From Syntrophomonadaceae bacterium (GTDB lineage Bacteria > Bacillota > Dethiobacteria > DTU022), in the NCBI GenBank assembly GCA_007119335.1, contig SKPU01000014.1:1-13225 (forward strand): 13,225 nt of DNA, read 5' to 3'. Under the pieces are notes generated by a model, which had not been told where the DNA came from, searched no databases, and was given only the letters and a program-made list of their open reading frames with translations. Made by a program: the position numbers and the translations under genes. This document shows, in pieces, positions 5,616 to 12,850 of the stretch. Position 1 is the first letter of the stretch; each line of letters begins with the position of its first letter.

Positions 5616-6566
5616 TTGATGAGATTCATGAAAGTTAGCGTACTGGTTTTGATCATCGGATTGCTGGCTTTGTCGATGTTCGGCTGCAATGCTGCAGAAG
5701 AGGTAGTTGAGGAGGATGAAGAAAGAGGCACGGTGGTAGTAAGCTCTAAAACTTTTCCTGAAGCACTTACCCAGGGGTGGCTGACCTACTATCTGCTGGA
5801 AGAGCGAGGCTATGATGTGGTAAACGAAATAGGCCTTGGTGAAGTAGCAGTAATTCGTCCTGCCCTGGAAGCCGGAGAGATCGATCTGTACTGGGAGTAT
5901 ACCGGAACAGGCCTGATGAACGTAATGGGTTATGAAGGTGACGAGCTCCCGGAAGGAGAAGAAGAAACCTACCAGACCATTCGCGACTACGACTTAGAAG
6001 AAAACAATATCGTCTGGTTAGACTATGCTCCAGCCAACAATACCTTTGTCCTCTTTGTAACCGAAGAGACCCAGCAGGAATATGGCTGGGAAACCTTGTC
6101 TGACTTAGCAGAGTACGCCAGGGAAGAAGGTGGCGGTGAATACGGAAGCATTGCTACTCCTGCTGAATGGGTAGAACGGGATGATGGCATGGTTCCTTTC
6201 CAAAACCATTACGGTTTTGAATTCGCTGATGTGGTGGAAGTTGAACTGGGCCTGGCTTACAGGGCAGTTGAACAGGGCGAAGCATTAATCGGGGTCGGAG
6301 ATGCCACAGAAGGCAGGATCGTCCAATACAACCTGCAAATTCTCGAAGATGATGAAGAATTCTTCCCCGCCTACAATGCAGCACCTACTGTACGCCAGGA
6401 AGTTTTAGAAGCCAATCCCCATCTCGAGGATGACTTAAGAGAAATATCATCCCGCCTGGATATAGAGACCCAGACCAAACTTAACTTAAAAACAGCTATA
6501 GATGAAGAAGATCCTGAAGATGTAGCCTGGAATTTCCTGGTTGAAGAAGGCTTGATTGAAGAATAA
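5616..6566 (+). CDS. OpuC/EgtU-like substrate-binding lipoprotein for a quaternary ammonium compound
   Basis: A 316-residue binding protein of the OpuAC family (periplasmic-binding type, betaine/choline/carnitine/ergothioneine class). Seen: a lipoprotein signal with a basic start, a hydrophobic stretch (7-23) and lipobox MFGC with Cys24; then TVVVSSKTFPEALTQGWL, the family hallmark LYWEYTGTGL (91-100), and YAPANNTFVLFV. Aromatic residues in this family cage the trimethylammonium group. By hand count the mature chain has about 73 Asp/Glu against about 14 Lys/Arg, extremely acidic and unlike the cytoplasmic neighbours. Translation may start at TTG 5616 or at ATG 5619, both served by AAGGGGG. 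It is the last gene of the transporter operon; the substrate is unproven. Confidence 0.92.
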   Translation: MMRFMKVSVLVLIIGLLALSMFGCNAAEEVVEEDEERGTVVVSSKTFPEALTQGWLTYYLLEERGYDVVNEIGLGEVAVIRPALEAGEIDLYWEYTGTGLMNVMGYEGDELPEGEEETYQTIRDYDLEENNIVWLDYAPANNTFVLFVTEETQQEYGWETLSDLAEYAREEGGGEYGSIATPAEWVERDDGMVPFQNHYGFEFADVVEVELGLAYRAVEQGEALIGVGDATEGRIVQYNLQILEDDEEFFPAYNAAPTVRQEVLEANPHLEDDLREISSRLDIETQTKLNLKTAIDEEDPEDVAWNFLVEEGLIEE

Positions 6567-6590
6567 GCCACTTTTGGATACAAGCAATTT

Positions 6591-6625
6591 AAAAGGGCTG
6601 CCATTGCTAAAAGGGGGGGCCTTTT
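6591..6625. terminator. Bidirectional terminator-like hairpin between convergent genes
   Basis: AAAAGG occurs twice (6591-6596 and 6609-6614), and either copy can pair with CCTTTT (6620-6625). The inner pair gives a six-pair stem with a GGGGG loop flanked by A and T runs, usable on both strands. It lies between the convergent binding-protein gene and the MFS gene, overlapping the last codons of the latter. Modest stem strength keeps confidence low. Confidence 0.45.
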
Positions 6626-7881
6626 CTCGAGCTATCCTCTTTATGAAAGAGTGCCGCAATTAAAGCAATAGCGGAAAATAGAAAACAAACCAGGAAGCCA
6701 AGCCTGTATGCATAAACCGGATAAATCCGGGCTCCATCGAGAACGAGGCCTTCCCAGCCCAGGTCAAGCACAAACCCAAAAAGTGGTTGTAGAATAGCCA
6801 GACCAAGGAATACTCCCAGGTTAACTGCTGCCGTAACAGAACCGGTGTAACCGGGAGGACTGACTTCCCGGGCCATCGGAAAACTCAACACTGTAGAAGC
6901 AGCGCTAATGCCTAAAAGTATGCTTAACACATATAGTAACCCAAGAGGAAGAATTCCACCGGGCCAGGCCGCGAGGAATAACCAGAAGAGCGCACAGCAT
7001 GAAACCAAAATCACCGCTGGAATTTTTCTCGACCCAAGCCGGTCAGAGAAAAAACCAGCTGCAGGAGAAGCAGCCATGTAACCCAGAAAAGTAATGATCA
7101 TAAAAATGGAGGCCTGTTCTACAGCGATGCCATAAACATGGACCAGGTAAGATACTCCCCAGGTCCCCGAAAAAACAATAAATCCTCCATAGACTCCAAC
7201 GTTGATCAGAAAAGGGATCCACAGGCGTCGGTTTGATAGTACACTCACAGCTATATCTAATGAAAATGCTTGTTCATTTTCACAAGATTCGCCTGGTGGA
7301 GCTGACCTGTCTGGCTTAGGACTATTATTTGCCGGACGATTACGCACCACGAACCAACATAAAAGTGCAGCCAATACCGTTGCCAGACCGACAAAAATAA
7401 ATGATGAACGCCAACCGACTAGCTGCACCGATAGAGCAAGAGGAGTTGCGCCAAGCAAGGCTCCGGTTCCACTGACCAGAATAGCTAACCCGGACATAGT
7501 TGCAAATTCTGCACTGCGAAACCAGGAGGCCTGAAATTTAAAAATATTGATTAGAACAACCGACCCTCCAAAACCAATCAGCAACCGACCCAGAAAAACC
7601 AGTCCTGCATTAGCGGCCAGCCCAATACAGATTGAACCACCAGCCATGGCCAGACCTGTTAAAAGAGCTATCCGCCTGGGTCCAAGACGATCCACCAGCA
7701 CCCCGCCGGGGATCTGCATTACTACATACATGTAGGTATATGCTGCAGCCAGATTACCCAGGCCTGCTCCGGTCAAACTAAATTCAGCTGTCAGCAAATC
7801 TGCAACAACATTAAAAGAAACCCGGTGAAATGAGGTGATCAGGTGCAATGATACAAGCAACAGCCACATCAACCATCGCAA
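6607..7881 (-). CDS. Major facilitator superfamily transporter
   Basis: A 424-residue inner-membrane transporter with about twelve hydrophobic helices in two halves joined by a hydrophilic linker around residues 179-206 (RNRPANNSPKPDRSAPP). Seen: the opening SFHRVSFNVVADLL common to MFS metabolite carriers, motif A GVLVDRLGPRR (60-70) after helix 2, and its second-half counterpart GFFSDRLGSRKIP. Substrate cannot be told; lying back to back with the amidohydrolase operon, it may carry that pathway's substrate or product. The listed start is TTG at 7881, which has no good ribosome binding site. An in-frame CTG at 7932 with GAGGTG seven bases upstream would add 17 residues (MGNPGEIRNLADSSGQR) and looks better. 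The gene ends in a run of seven C on its own strand, coding GPP. Confidence 0.9.
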   Translation of the reverse strand: MRWLMWLLLVSLHLITSFHRVSFNVVADLLTAEFSLTGAGLGNLAAAYTYMYVVMQIPGGVLVDRLGPRRIALLTGLAMAGGSICIGLAANAGLVFLGRLLIGFGGSVVLINIFKFQASWFRSAEFATMSGLAILVSGTGALLGATPLALSVQLVGWRSSFIFVGLATVLAALLCWFVVRNRPANNSPKPDRSAPPGESCENEQAFSLDIAVSVLSNRRLWIPFLINVGVYGGFIVFSGTWGVSYLVHVYGIAVEQASIFMIITFLGYMAASPAAGFFSDRLGSRKIPAVILVSCCALFWLFLAAWPGGILPLGLLYVLSILLGISAASTVLSFPMAREVSPPGYTGSVTAAVNLGVFLGLAILQPLFGFVLDLGWEGLVLDGARIYPVYAYRLGFLVCFLFSAIALIAALFHKEDSSRKGPPF

Positions 7882-7933
7882 CCGCTGACCGCTACTATCT
7901 GCAAGGTTTCTTATTTCTCCAGGGTTTCCCAGC

Positions 7934-8074
7934 TTATTTCACCTCAATTTCACTTGCTAAGATCACCAGCCGGTCAATTAGAAATAATCCAATCAGGCAG
8001 CCTCCCCGGCAAATCACCAAAAGAAGCCTCGGCAAGCCGTTTTCAAAAAAGGAGCCAACCTGGATTAAAGACAA
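7934..8074 (-). CDS. Possible 46-residue membrane protein upstream of the MFS gene
   Basis: A TTG at 8074, nine bases after GGAGG, opens 46 codons. Seen in the product: a short N-terminus (MSLIQVGSFFENG), a hydrophobic stretch of about 25 residues (LLLVICRGGCLIGLFLIDRL) and an acidic tail ending SEIEVK. Its stop TAA comes one base before the candidate CTG start of the MFS gene, which would allow coupled translation. I recognise no family. Against it: a TTGACA at 8101-8096 could be a -35 whose transcript would start inside this ORF, and the stretch could be an ordinary leader. It may also be a decayed N-terminus. Confidence 0.3.
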   Translation of the reverse strand: MSLIQVGSFFENGLPRLLLVICRGGCLIGLFLIDRLVILASEIEVK

Positions 8075-8101
8075 TTAGCCCGGCCTCCGGCTCAATGTCA
8101 A
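8073..8101 (-). promoter_or_regulatory. Candidate promoter for the MFS gene (weak -10)
   Basis: On the minus strand a perfect TTGACA (8101-8096) is followed after 17 bases by CTAATT (8078-8073), a poor -10. The spacer contains AGCCGG-AGG-CCGGGCT (8093-8077), a short GC hairpin. If used, transcription would start near 8066, leaving a leader of about 130-185 bases depending on the true MFS start. Within the 338-base gap 7882-8219 I otherwise see only the small ORF above and the inverted repeats before the amidohydrolase. Confidence 0.3.
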
Positions 8102-8123
8102 CGATTGTGGTTGCCCTTGCCTG

Positions 8124-8200
8124 AATGACTTTAGCTTTTTCTATAGTTTGATGATAACATATATCTGAGGTGGAGTTTAGTCATTAAATATAAAGCTAAA
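8124..8200 (+). promoter_or_regulatory. Nested, crossing inverted repeats before the amidohydrolase gene
   Basis: AATGACT (8124-8130) is matched by AGTCATT (8179-8185), and the adjoining TTTAGCTTT (8130-8138) is matched by AAAGCTAAA (8192-8200). Both are perfect. The pairings cross, so as RNA they would form either a pseudoknot-like fold or alternative hairpins, the second reaching the base before the AGAAGGAGGAG ribosome binding site. A TATAGT at 8142-8147 lies between the arms and may be a promoter -10; if so the repeats act as DNA operators. Which one applies is unknown. Confidence 0.45.
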
Positions 8201-8219
8201 AGAAGGAGGAGATTAACAA

Positions 8220-9842
8220 ATGGACCTTATTTTCCACAACGGGCGGATTGTCACGATGGATGAGGAGCAGGAAGCAGCACAGGCAGTAGCAATAAAAAAT
8301 GATAAGATTACTTCTATTGGCAGTAATGAACAGATCCTGGCCCTCAAAGAAGCAGGCAGTGAAATAATTGATTTGAAAGGTAGAGCCCTTTTGCCCGGTT
8401 TTAACGACAGTCATATGCACCTGATGGAGTATGCCCAGAACCGGACAAAGGTTGACCTGCGTCACTGTAAAAGTGTTGAGGAAATCATAGAAACCACCAG
8501 GAATTTTATTAACAAGCGCAACATAAACAAAGGTGAGTGGGTTTACGGCTGGGGATGGGATCATGGCCTTTTCCAGGAAAAGCGGATGCCCAATCGCCAA
8601 GATCTAGACCGGGCCTCTTCCGATCACAGGATTGCTATTACGCGAACCTGCTGCCATATCATGGCGGTTAACACCCTTACATTGCAAAAAATTGGCATTG
8701 AGCAAAAGCCCGCTGCTGTTGAAGGTGGTAATGTGGATACTGATGAGCAGGGAACGCCTACCGGCATTCTTGAAGAAAAAGCGATGAAGCTGGTAAACGA
8801 TCTGAAGCCGCCTCTTGACGAAGAGGCTCTAAAAGACTTAATTAAACAGGCGGCCGGGGACTTTTTATCTGCCGGACTAACCTCGGTGCAAACCGATGAT
8901 CTGGCTTTCCTGGGCAGTGATCTGATGCCGGTGTTGACCGGTGCCTACCAGGAACTCGAATCAGCAGGTGGCCTCAATCTGCGGGTTAATTTGCAATGCC
9001 TGCTGCCTAGTGTGGAAGAGCTGCAGGCCGCACTTGATCGCGGTTACCGCACCGGGCAAGGTGGGCCTTATTTTAAAATCGGCCCTCTTAAGCTTTTAAC
9101 CGATGGTTCGCTCGGGGGTCGCACCGCCCTTCTTTCGGAACCGTATGATGATAGTTCACCATACCAGGGTGTGGAGGTGCTTTCCGTTAAAACATTGGAA
9201 GCCCTGGTTAATCTGGCTTCTGAAAGAAAGATGCAGGTGGCTACCCATGCTATCGGCGATTTAGCGGTGGAAAGAGTCCTTAATGCTTATGAAAAAGCAG
9301 CCCGGCGTTATCCCCAGGCCGATCCCCGTTACCGGATAATCCATGCCTCCATGGCTACCAACGAGCTGTTAGAGCGTTTTAAGAAGCTTGATATTATTGC
9401 CGATATCCAGCCTCCGTTTATCCCTTCCGATTATATTATAGTGGATTGGCACCTTGACGAAAAAAGGGCGTCATGGACTTACCGCTGGAAAGATTTTGTT
9501 AAGCAGGGGATCAAGTTGTCCGGTGGTTCGGATTGTCCGGTAGATGATTACCCTCCGTTAGAGGGAGTCCATGCGGCAGTAACCAGGCAGGACAAGAAGG
9601 GTAACCCGCCAGGCGGCTGGCACCCCGACCAATGTTTAAGCCTAAAAGAAGCTCTTTATATCTATACAATGGGTTCCGCTTACAGCAGTTTCGAAGAAAA
9701 TGTCAAGGGCAGCATTACAGCCGGTAAATTTGCAGACCTGGTGGTTCTTTCAGATGACATAACCAGCCTGGAGCCTGATGAAATCAAAAATCTTCAGGTC
9801 GATCTGACTGTTGTCGGCGGCAAAATTTTTTACAGCAGGTAA
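8220..9842 (+). CDS. YtcJ-type metal-dependent amidohydrolase (amidohydrolase_3 family)
   Basis: A 540-residue cytoplasmic hydrolase of the amidohydrolase superfamily, YtcJ/NfdA-like group, which cleaves amide or formamide bonds with metal help. Seen: N-terminal beta domain, the metal motif GFNDSHMHL with His65 and His67, KIGPLKLLTDGSLGGRTA (286-303), His343 in ATHAIGD, His375 in RIIHAS, and Asp438 in GGSDCPVDD; all expected metal or catalytic positions are present. The end KGSITAGKFADLVVLSDD is the usual C-terminal beta region. Length is normal (about 530-550). The ATG is preceded by AAGGAGGAG and is the first gene of a plus-strand operon; 19 bases separate it from the first dehydrogenase. 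The substrate is unknown; no signal peptide is seen. Confidence 0.92.
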   Translation: MDLIFHNGRIVTMDEEQEAAQAVAIKNDKITSIGSNEQILALKEAGSEIIDLKGRALLPGFNDSHMHLMEYAQNRTKVDLRHCKSVEEIIETTRNFINKRNINKGEWVYGWGWDHGLFQEKRMPNRQDLDRASSDHRIAITRTCCHIMAVNTLTLQKIGIEQKPAAVEGGNVDTDEQGTPTGILEEKAMKLVNDLKPPLDEEALKDLIKQAAGDFLSAGLTSVQTDDLAFLGSDLMPVLTGAYQELESAGGLNLRVNLQCLLPSVEELQAALDRGYRTGQGGPYFKIGPLKLLTDGSLGGRTALLSEPYDDSSPYQGVEVLSVKTLEALVNLASERKMQVATHAIGDLAVERVLNAYEKAARRYPQADPRYRIIHASMATNELLERFKKLDIIADIQPPFIPSDYIIVDWHLDEKRASWTYRWKDFVKQGIKLSGGSDCPVDDYPPLEGVHAAVTRQDKKGNPPGGWHPDQCLSLKEALYIYTMGSAYSSFEENVKGSITAGKFADLVVLSDDITSLEPDEIKNLQVDLTVVGGKIFYSR

Positions 9843-9861
9843 AACGAAAGGAGGAAAACAA

Positions 9862-10614
9862 ATGGCTCGATATGAAGATTTAGAAGGTAAAAGGGTCCTG
9901 ATCACCGGTGCAGCAAGAGGTATCGGCCTCGCTACCGCTCAGCGTTTTGCTGCTGAAGGCGCTAACGTAGTTATTTTGGACCTGGACCAGGAAGCCCTAA
10001 ATCAAGCATTAGCTGACAACCCTTCTTTCTGGGGAGGCATTACAGCCGATGTCAGCGATCCCGGTTCCGTAAAAAATGCTTTTCAAAAAAATGACGAAAT
10101 CCTGGGAGGCATCGATGTTTTAATTGCCAATGCCGGGATCAGCATTCGCAAACCTTTTCTGGAAATAACTGCAGAACAATGGCACAAAGTAATCGGGGTT
10201 AATTTGAATGGAATCTTTTTATGCTCCTCTCAGGCTGCCGCCCGGATGAAGACTCAGGGTGGCGGAGTAATCCTGATGACAGCATCAACTAACGGCACTG
10301 AAGGACATCCTAATTATGCCGATTACAATGCCTCGAAAGCGGGAGTCATCCTCCTGGCGAAAACAATGGCCCTAGAACTGGCCCCTGAAATCAGGGTTAA
10401 TGCGGTATGCCCCGGTTACGTTTTAACTGAAATGCAAAAAGCAGAATATACCGACGAAATGTTTGAGGCTGTAAACGAAGAAATACCAATTAAACGCCAT
10501 GCCGAGCCCAGGGAAATAGGCTCCTTATTTGCTTACCTCGCTTCTTCTGAAGCTTCATATATAACCGGTGCCGATGTTCGCATTGATGGCGGTGAGACAG
10601 CCGGCCTTCCATAA
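9862..10614 (+). CDS. Short-chain dehydrogenase/reductase (first of a tandem pair)
   Basis: A 250-residue classical SDR oxidoreductase acting on an alcohol/ketone with a nicotinamide cofactor. Seen: TGAARGIG (15-22), Asp40 at the end of beta-2 (VVILDLD), which favours NAD over NADP, NAG (90-92), Asn114, Ser142 in TAST, catalytic Tyr155 and Lys159 in YNASK, and the PGYVLTEM segment. I chose ATG 9862 because AGGAGG lies six bases upstream; an in-frame extension to 9811 would overlap the amidohydrolase and is not needed for the fold. Between the amidohydrolase and a second SDR it probably oxidises a hydroxylated intermediate of the same pathway. FabG-like annotation would be misleading here, since no fatty acid synthesis genes are near. 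Substrate unknown. Confidence 0.92.
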   Translation: MARYEDLEGKRVLITGAARGIGLATAQRFAAEGANVVILDLDQEALNQALADNPSFWGGITADVSDPGSVKNAFQKNDEILGGIDVLIANAGISIRKPFLEITAEQWHKVIGVNLNGIFLCSSQAAARMKTQGGGVILMTASTNGTEGHPNYADYNASKAGVILLAKTMALELAPEIRVNAVCPGYVLTEMQKAEYTDEMFEAVNEEIPIKRHAEPREIGSLFAYLASSEASYITGADVRIDGGETAGLP

Positions 10615-10665
10615 AGAACAATCTTTCCTTAAAATAATGTTTAACTACAAAGGGGGAAGTAGCTT

Positions 10666-11436
10666 GTGCAGATGAAATCTGACCCGATGCAAATAGAAAA
10701 TCAAGTTGTGGCGGTAACAGGAGCAGCTTCAGGAATAGGATTGGGTTGCGCCCGTTTCCTTGCGGAACAAGGGGCAAATATCGCTTTGTTTGATGTCGAT
10801 CAAGAAAAAGGGACCAAAGCTTCAGAAGAAATCGGCAAAAATGCCTTTTTTATATACTGTGATGTTACATCGGACAGTTCCTGCCGGGAAGCTGTCGAAT
10901 ATGTGGAAAATAATTATGGCAAAATAAATGCCCTGGTAAACTGCGCCGGTGTAATCCGCAGGAAAACTGTAGTAGAGTTGACAGAAGATGAATGGGACCT
11001 GGTTCTAAATGTGGGCCTTAAAGGCGTCTACCTGGTTTCCAAATATGTAATTCCCGTGATGGCCAAACACAAGGGAGGCAGTATCGTTAACATTGGATCG
11101 GGCTGGGGGATTAAAGGAGGACCCAGGGCGGCAGCATACTGCGCGGCAAAAGGAGGTGTAGTAAATATGACCCGGGCCATGGCGATAGACCACGGCCCCC
11201 AAAATATCCGGGTGAATTGTATTTGCCCCGGTGACGTTGACACCCCTTTATTAAGGGACGAGGGCCAGCAAATTGGTAAAGATTTAGATGAGTGGCTGCA
11301 CGAAAGCGCCGATCGACCCTTAAACAGGTTGGGTAACCCTGAGGATATCGCTAAGGCGGTATACTTCTTGGTCAGCAGTTTATCGACATGGGTCAGCGGC
11401 GCCATGTTGGTAGTTGACGGTGGTGGAACAGCATAA
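10666..11436 (+). CDS. Short-chain dehydrogenase/reductase (second of a tandem pair)
   Basis: A 256-residue classical SDR. Seen: TGAASGIG (18-25), Asp43 in ALFDVD (NAD preference), NCAG (92-95) in place of the usual NNAG/NAG, Ser145 in NIGSGWG, catalytic Tyr158 and Lys162 in YCAAK, and the C-terminal GAMLVVDGGGTA. GTG at 10666 follows GGGGG by nine bases; ATG at 10672 is an alternative. It differs clearly from the preceding SDR, so this is not a recent duplication; two SDRs in a row suggest two separate oxidations, or an oxidation and an epimerising reduction, of one substrate. It ends 19 bases before the GcvPA-like gene with AAGGAGG between, consistent with one operon. Confidence 0.92.
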   Translation: MQMKSDPMQIENQVVAVTGAASGIGLGCARFLAEQGANIALFDVDQEKGTKASEEIGKNAFFIYCDVTSDSSCREAVEYVENNYGKINALVNCAGVIRRKTVVELTEDEWDLVLNVGLKGVYLVSKYVIPVMAKHKGGSIVNIGSGWGIKGGPRAAAYCAAKGGVVNMTRAMAIDHGPQNIRVNCICPGDVDTPLLRDEGQQIGKDLDEWLHESADRPLNRLGNPEDIAKAVYFLVSSLSTWVSGAMLVVDGGGTA

Positions 11437-11455
11437 AAATGAAGGAGGATTATTT

Positions 11456-12847
11456 ATGTCTGAAAAATTTGTGCATCCCTACATACCTAATTCGAATCCG
11501 AAAATCCAACGGGAGATGCTAGAGGCAATAAATGTTCAAGATATCGAAGAATTATTTGCCTCTCTCCCGGATGATCACAGGTTTAAAGGAAATCTGGAAC
11601 TTCCCAAACCACTGCTTTCGGAGGCCTCTTTAAAGAAACATGTACATGGTATTTTGGCTAAAAATCAAACCTCGAGTGAATACTTAAGCTTTTTAGGCGG
11701 AGGCTGCTGGAACCATCATGTCCCCGCAATATGTGACGAGATCGCCAACCGCAGCGAATTCCTTACCGCCTACGCCGGTGAACCCTATGAAGATCACGGC
11801 CGCTTTCAGGCCCTGTTCGAATATACCAGTATGATGGCTGAACTTTTGGATGTGGATGTGGTTAATGTACCTACCTATGACGGTTCCCAGGCAGCGGCCA
11901 CTGCCCTCAGAATGGCCTGCCGGATCACAAACCGCCCGGAGGTCCTGGTCGCCGGCTCAACCGCCCCGAATCGTCTCTCCGCTATCGAAGGCTACCTCTA
12001 TCCGGATATCAAGGTAAAGCACATTGCTTTCGATCCGGCAAGCGGCCTTATGAACATGGATGATTTGTCTGGTAAAATTTCAAAAGAAACCGGGGCTGTC
12101 TATCTTGAAAACCCGGCCTACCTGGGGTACATGGAAACCCAAATTCAAACTATATCCGCATTAGCACATCAAAATGGCGCCCTCTCGGTAGCCTGGGCCG
12201 ATCCTTCTACACTTGGCATTCTTAAACCGCCCAGTAATTATGAGGTAGATTTAACCTGCGGCGAAATTCAACCTTTGGGGCTCCACATGGCCATGGGTGG
12301 CAGCAGGGGCGGTTTCATTGGCTCGCCGGACGAAGAACGCTTTATTCAAGAGTATCCATCACGCCTTTTTGGTATTGCCCCGACCACCCACAATGAATGG
12401 GGCTTCGGTGATGTGGCCTGGGAACGGACATCATTTGCCAACCGGGAAAACCCCAGGGAATTTGTCGGAACAGCTTCGGCGCTGTGGGGTATAACAGCCG
12501 GAGTTTATTTGGCCCTTTTAGGACCGGAAGGCATGCGTAAACTGGGCGAGAACTGCTTGAAAAGAACTGCTTACGCCCTGAATAAATTGTCCGCTCTTTC
12601 GGGAGTTAAAGCTCCCGCTATCGGCCGCAATTTTTTTAAAGAGTTTGCGATCAATTTTGATGACACCAATAAAAGCGTGCGTGAAATAAATAATCAGCTG
12701 ATGGAAAACGGCATTATGGGTGGCCACGACCTCTCAAAACAATACCCGCAATTAGGAGAAAGCGCCTTATACAGTTTTACCGAAGTCCACAGTAAAGAAG
12801 ATATCGATTGTCTGGTCAGTGTTTTGGAATCGATCATAAGGAGGTAA
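11456..12847 (+). CDS. gcvPA: GcvPA-like protein (subunit 1 of a two-subunit P-protein), non-canonical
   Basis: A 463-residue PLP-fold (type I aminotransferase-like) protein related to glycine dehydrogenase (decarboxylating) subunit 1, which with subunit 2 decarboxylates glycine and passes the aminomethyl group to lipoyl H-protein. Family likeness: the PNSNPKIQREMLEAINVQDIEELF opening (residues 11-34), YLSFLGGG, LFEYTSMMAELLDVDVVN, YDGSQAAATAL, GGSRGGFIGS and GGHDLSKQYPQLGESALYSFTE. Oddities from memory of Bacillus GcvPA: the YTAYTPYQPEISQG block is replaced by LTAYAGEPYEDHGR (103-116), GAGVYDHY by GGGCWNHH (81-88), and the QHIRRDKATSNIC block by WERTSFANRENPREFVGTAS (322-341). Several usual glycine-site positions are thus changed, so the substrate may not be glycine. 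ATG 11456 follows AAGGAGG. No gcvT or gcvH is seen nearby. Confidence 0.88.
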   Translation: MSEKFVHPYIPNSNPKIQREMLEAINVQDIEELFASLPDDHRFKGNLELPKPLLSEASLKKHVHGILAKNQTSSEYLSFLGGGCWNHHVPAICDEIANRSEFLTAYAGEPYEDHGRFQALFEYTSMMAELLDVDVVNVPTYDGSQAAATALRMACRITNRPEVLVAGSTAPNRLSAIEGYLYPDIKVKHIAFDPASGLMNMDDLSGKISKETGAVYLENPAYLGYMETQIQTISALAHQNGALSVAWADPSTLGILKPPSNYEVDLTCGEIQPLGLHMAMGGSRGGFIGSPDEERFIQEYPSRLFGIAPTTHNEWGFGDVAWERTSFANRENPREFVGTASALWGITAGVYLALLGPEGMRKLGENCLKRTAYALNKLSALSGVKAPAIGRNFFKEFAINFDDTNKSVREINNQLMENGIMGGHDLSKQYPQLGESALYSFTEVHSKEDIDCLVSVLESIIRR

Positions 12848-12850
12848 ATT

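Noticed and set aside
7848..8078. A plus-strand 76-codon frame between the MFS and amidohydrolase genes
   Set aside because: It overlaps the 5' end of the MFS gene antisense, has no good ribosome binding site and gives a basic product without recognisable features.
7882..8100. A known riboswitch (cobalamin, SAM, glycine or TPP type) upstream of the MFS gene
   Set aside because: The conserved core sequences of these classes are not seen on the minus strand; the GGTGAAATAAGCTGGG stretch resembles a cobalamin core only superficially.
9811..9861. Longer N-terminus for the first short-chain dehydrogenase
   Set aside because: The extra 17 residues overlap the amidohydrolase, lack a ribosome binding site and precede the normal SDR N-terminus; ATG 9862 has AGGAGG at good spacing.
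11414..11455. Longer N-terminus for the GcvPA-like protein
   Set aside because: It would begin inside the preceding SDR gene and read through the AAGGAGG that serves ATG 11456.
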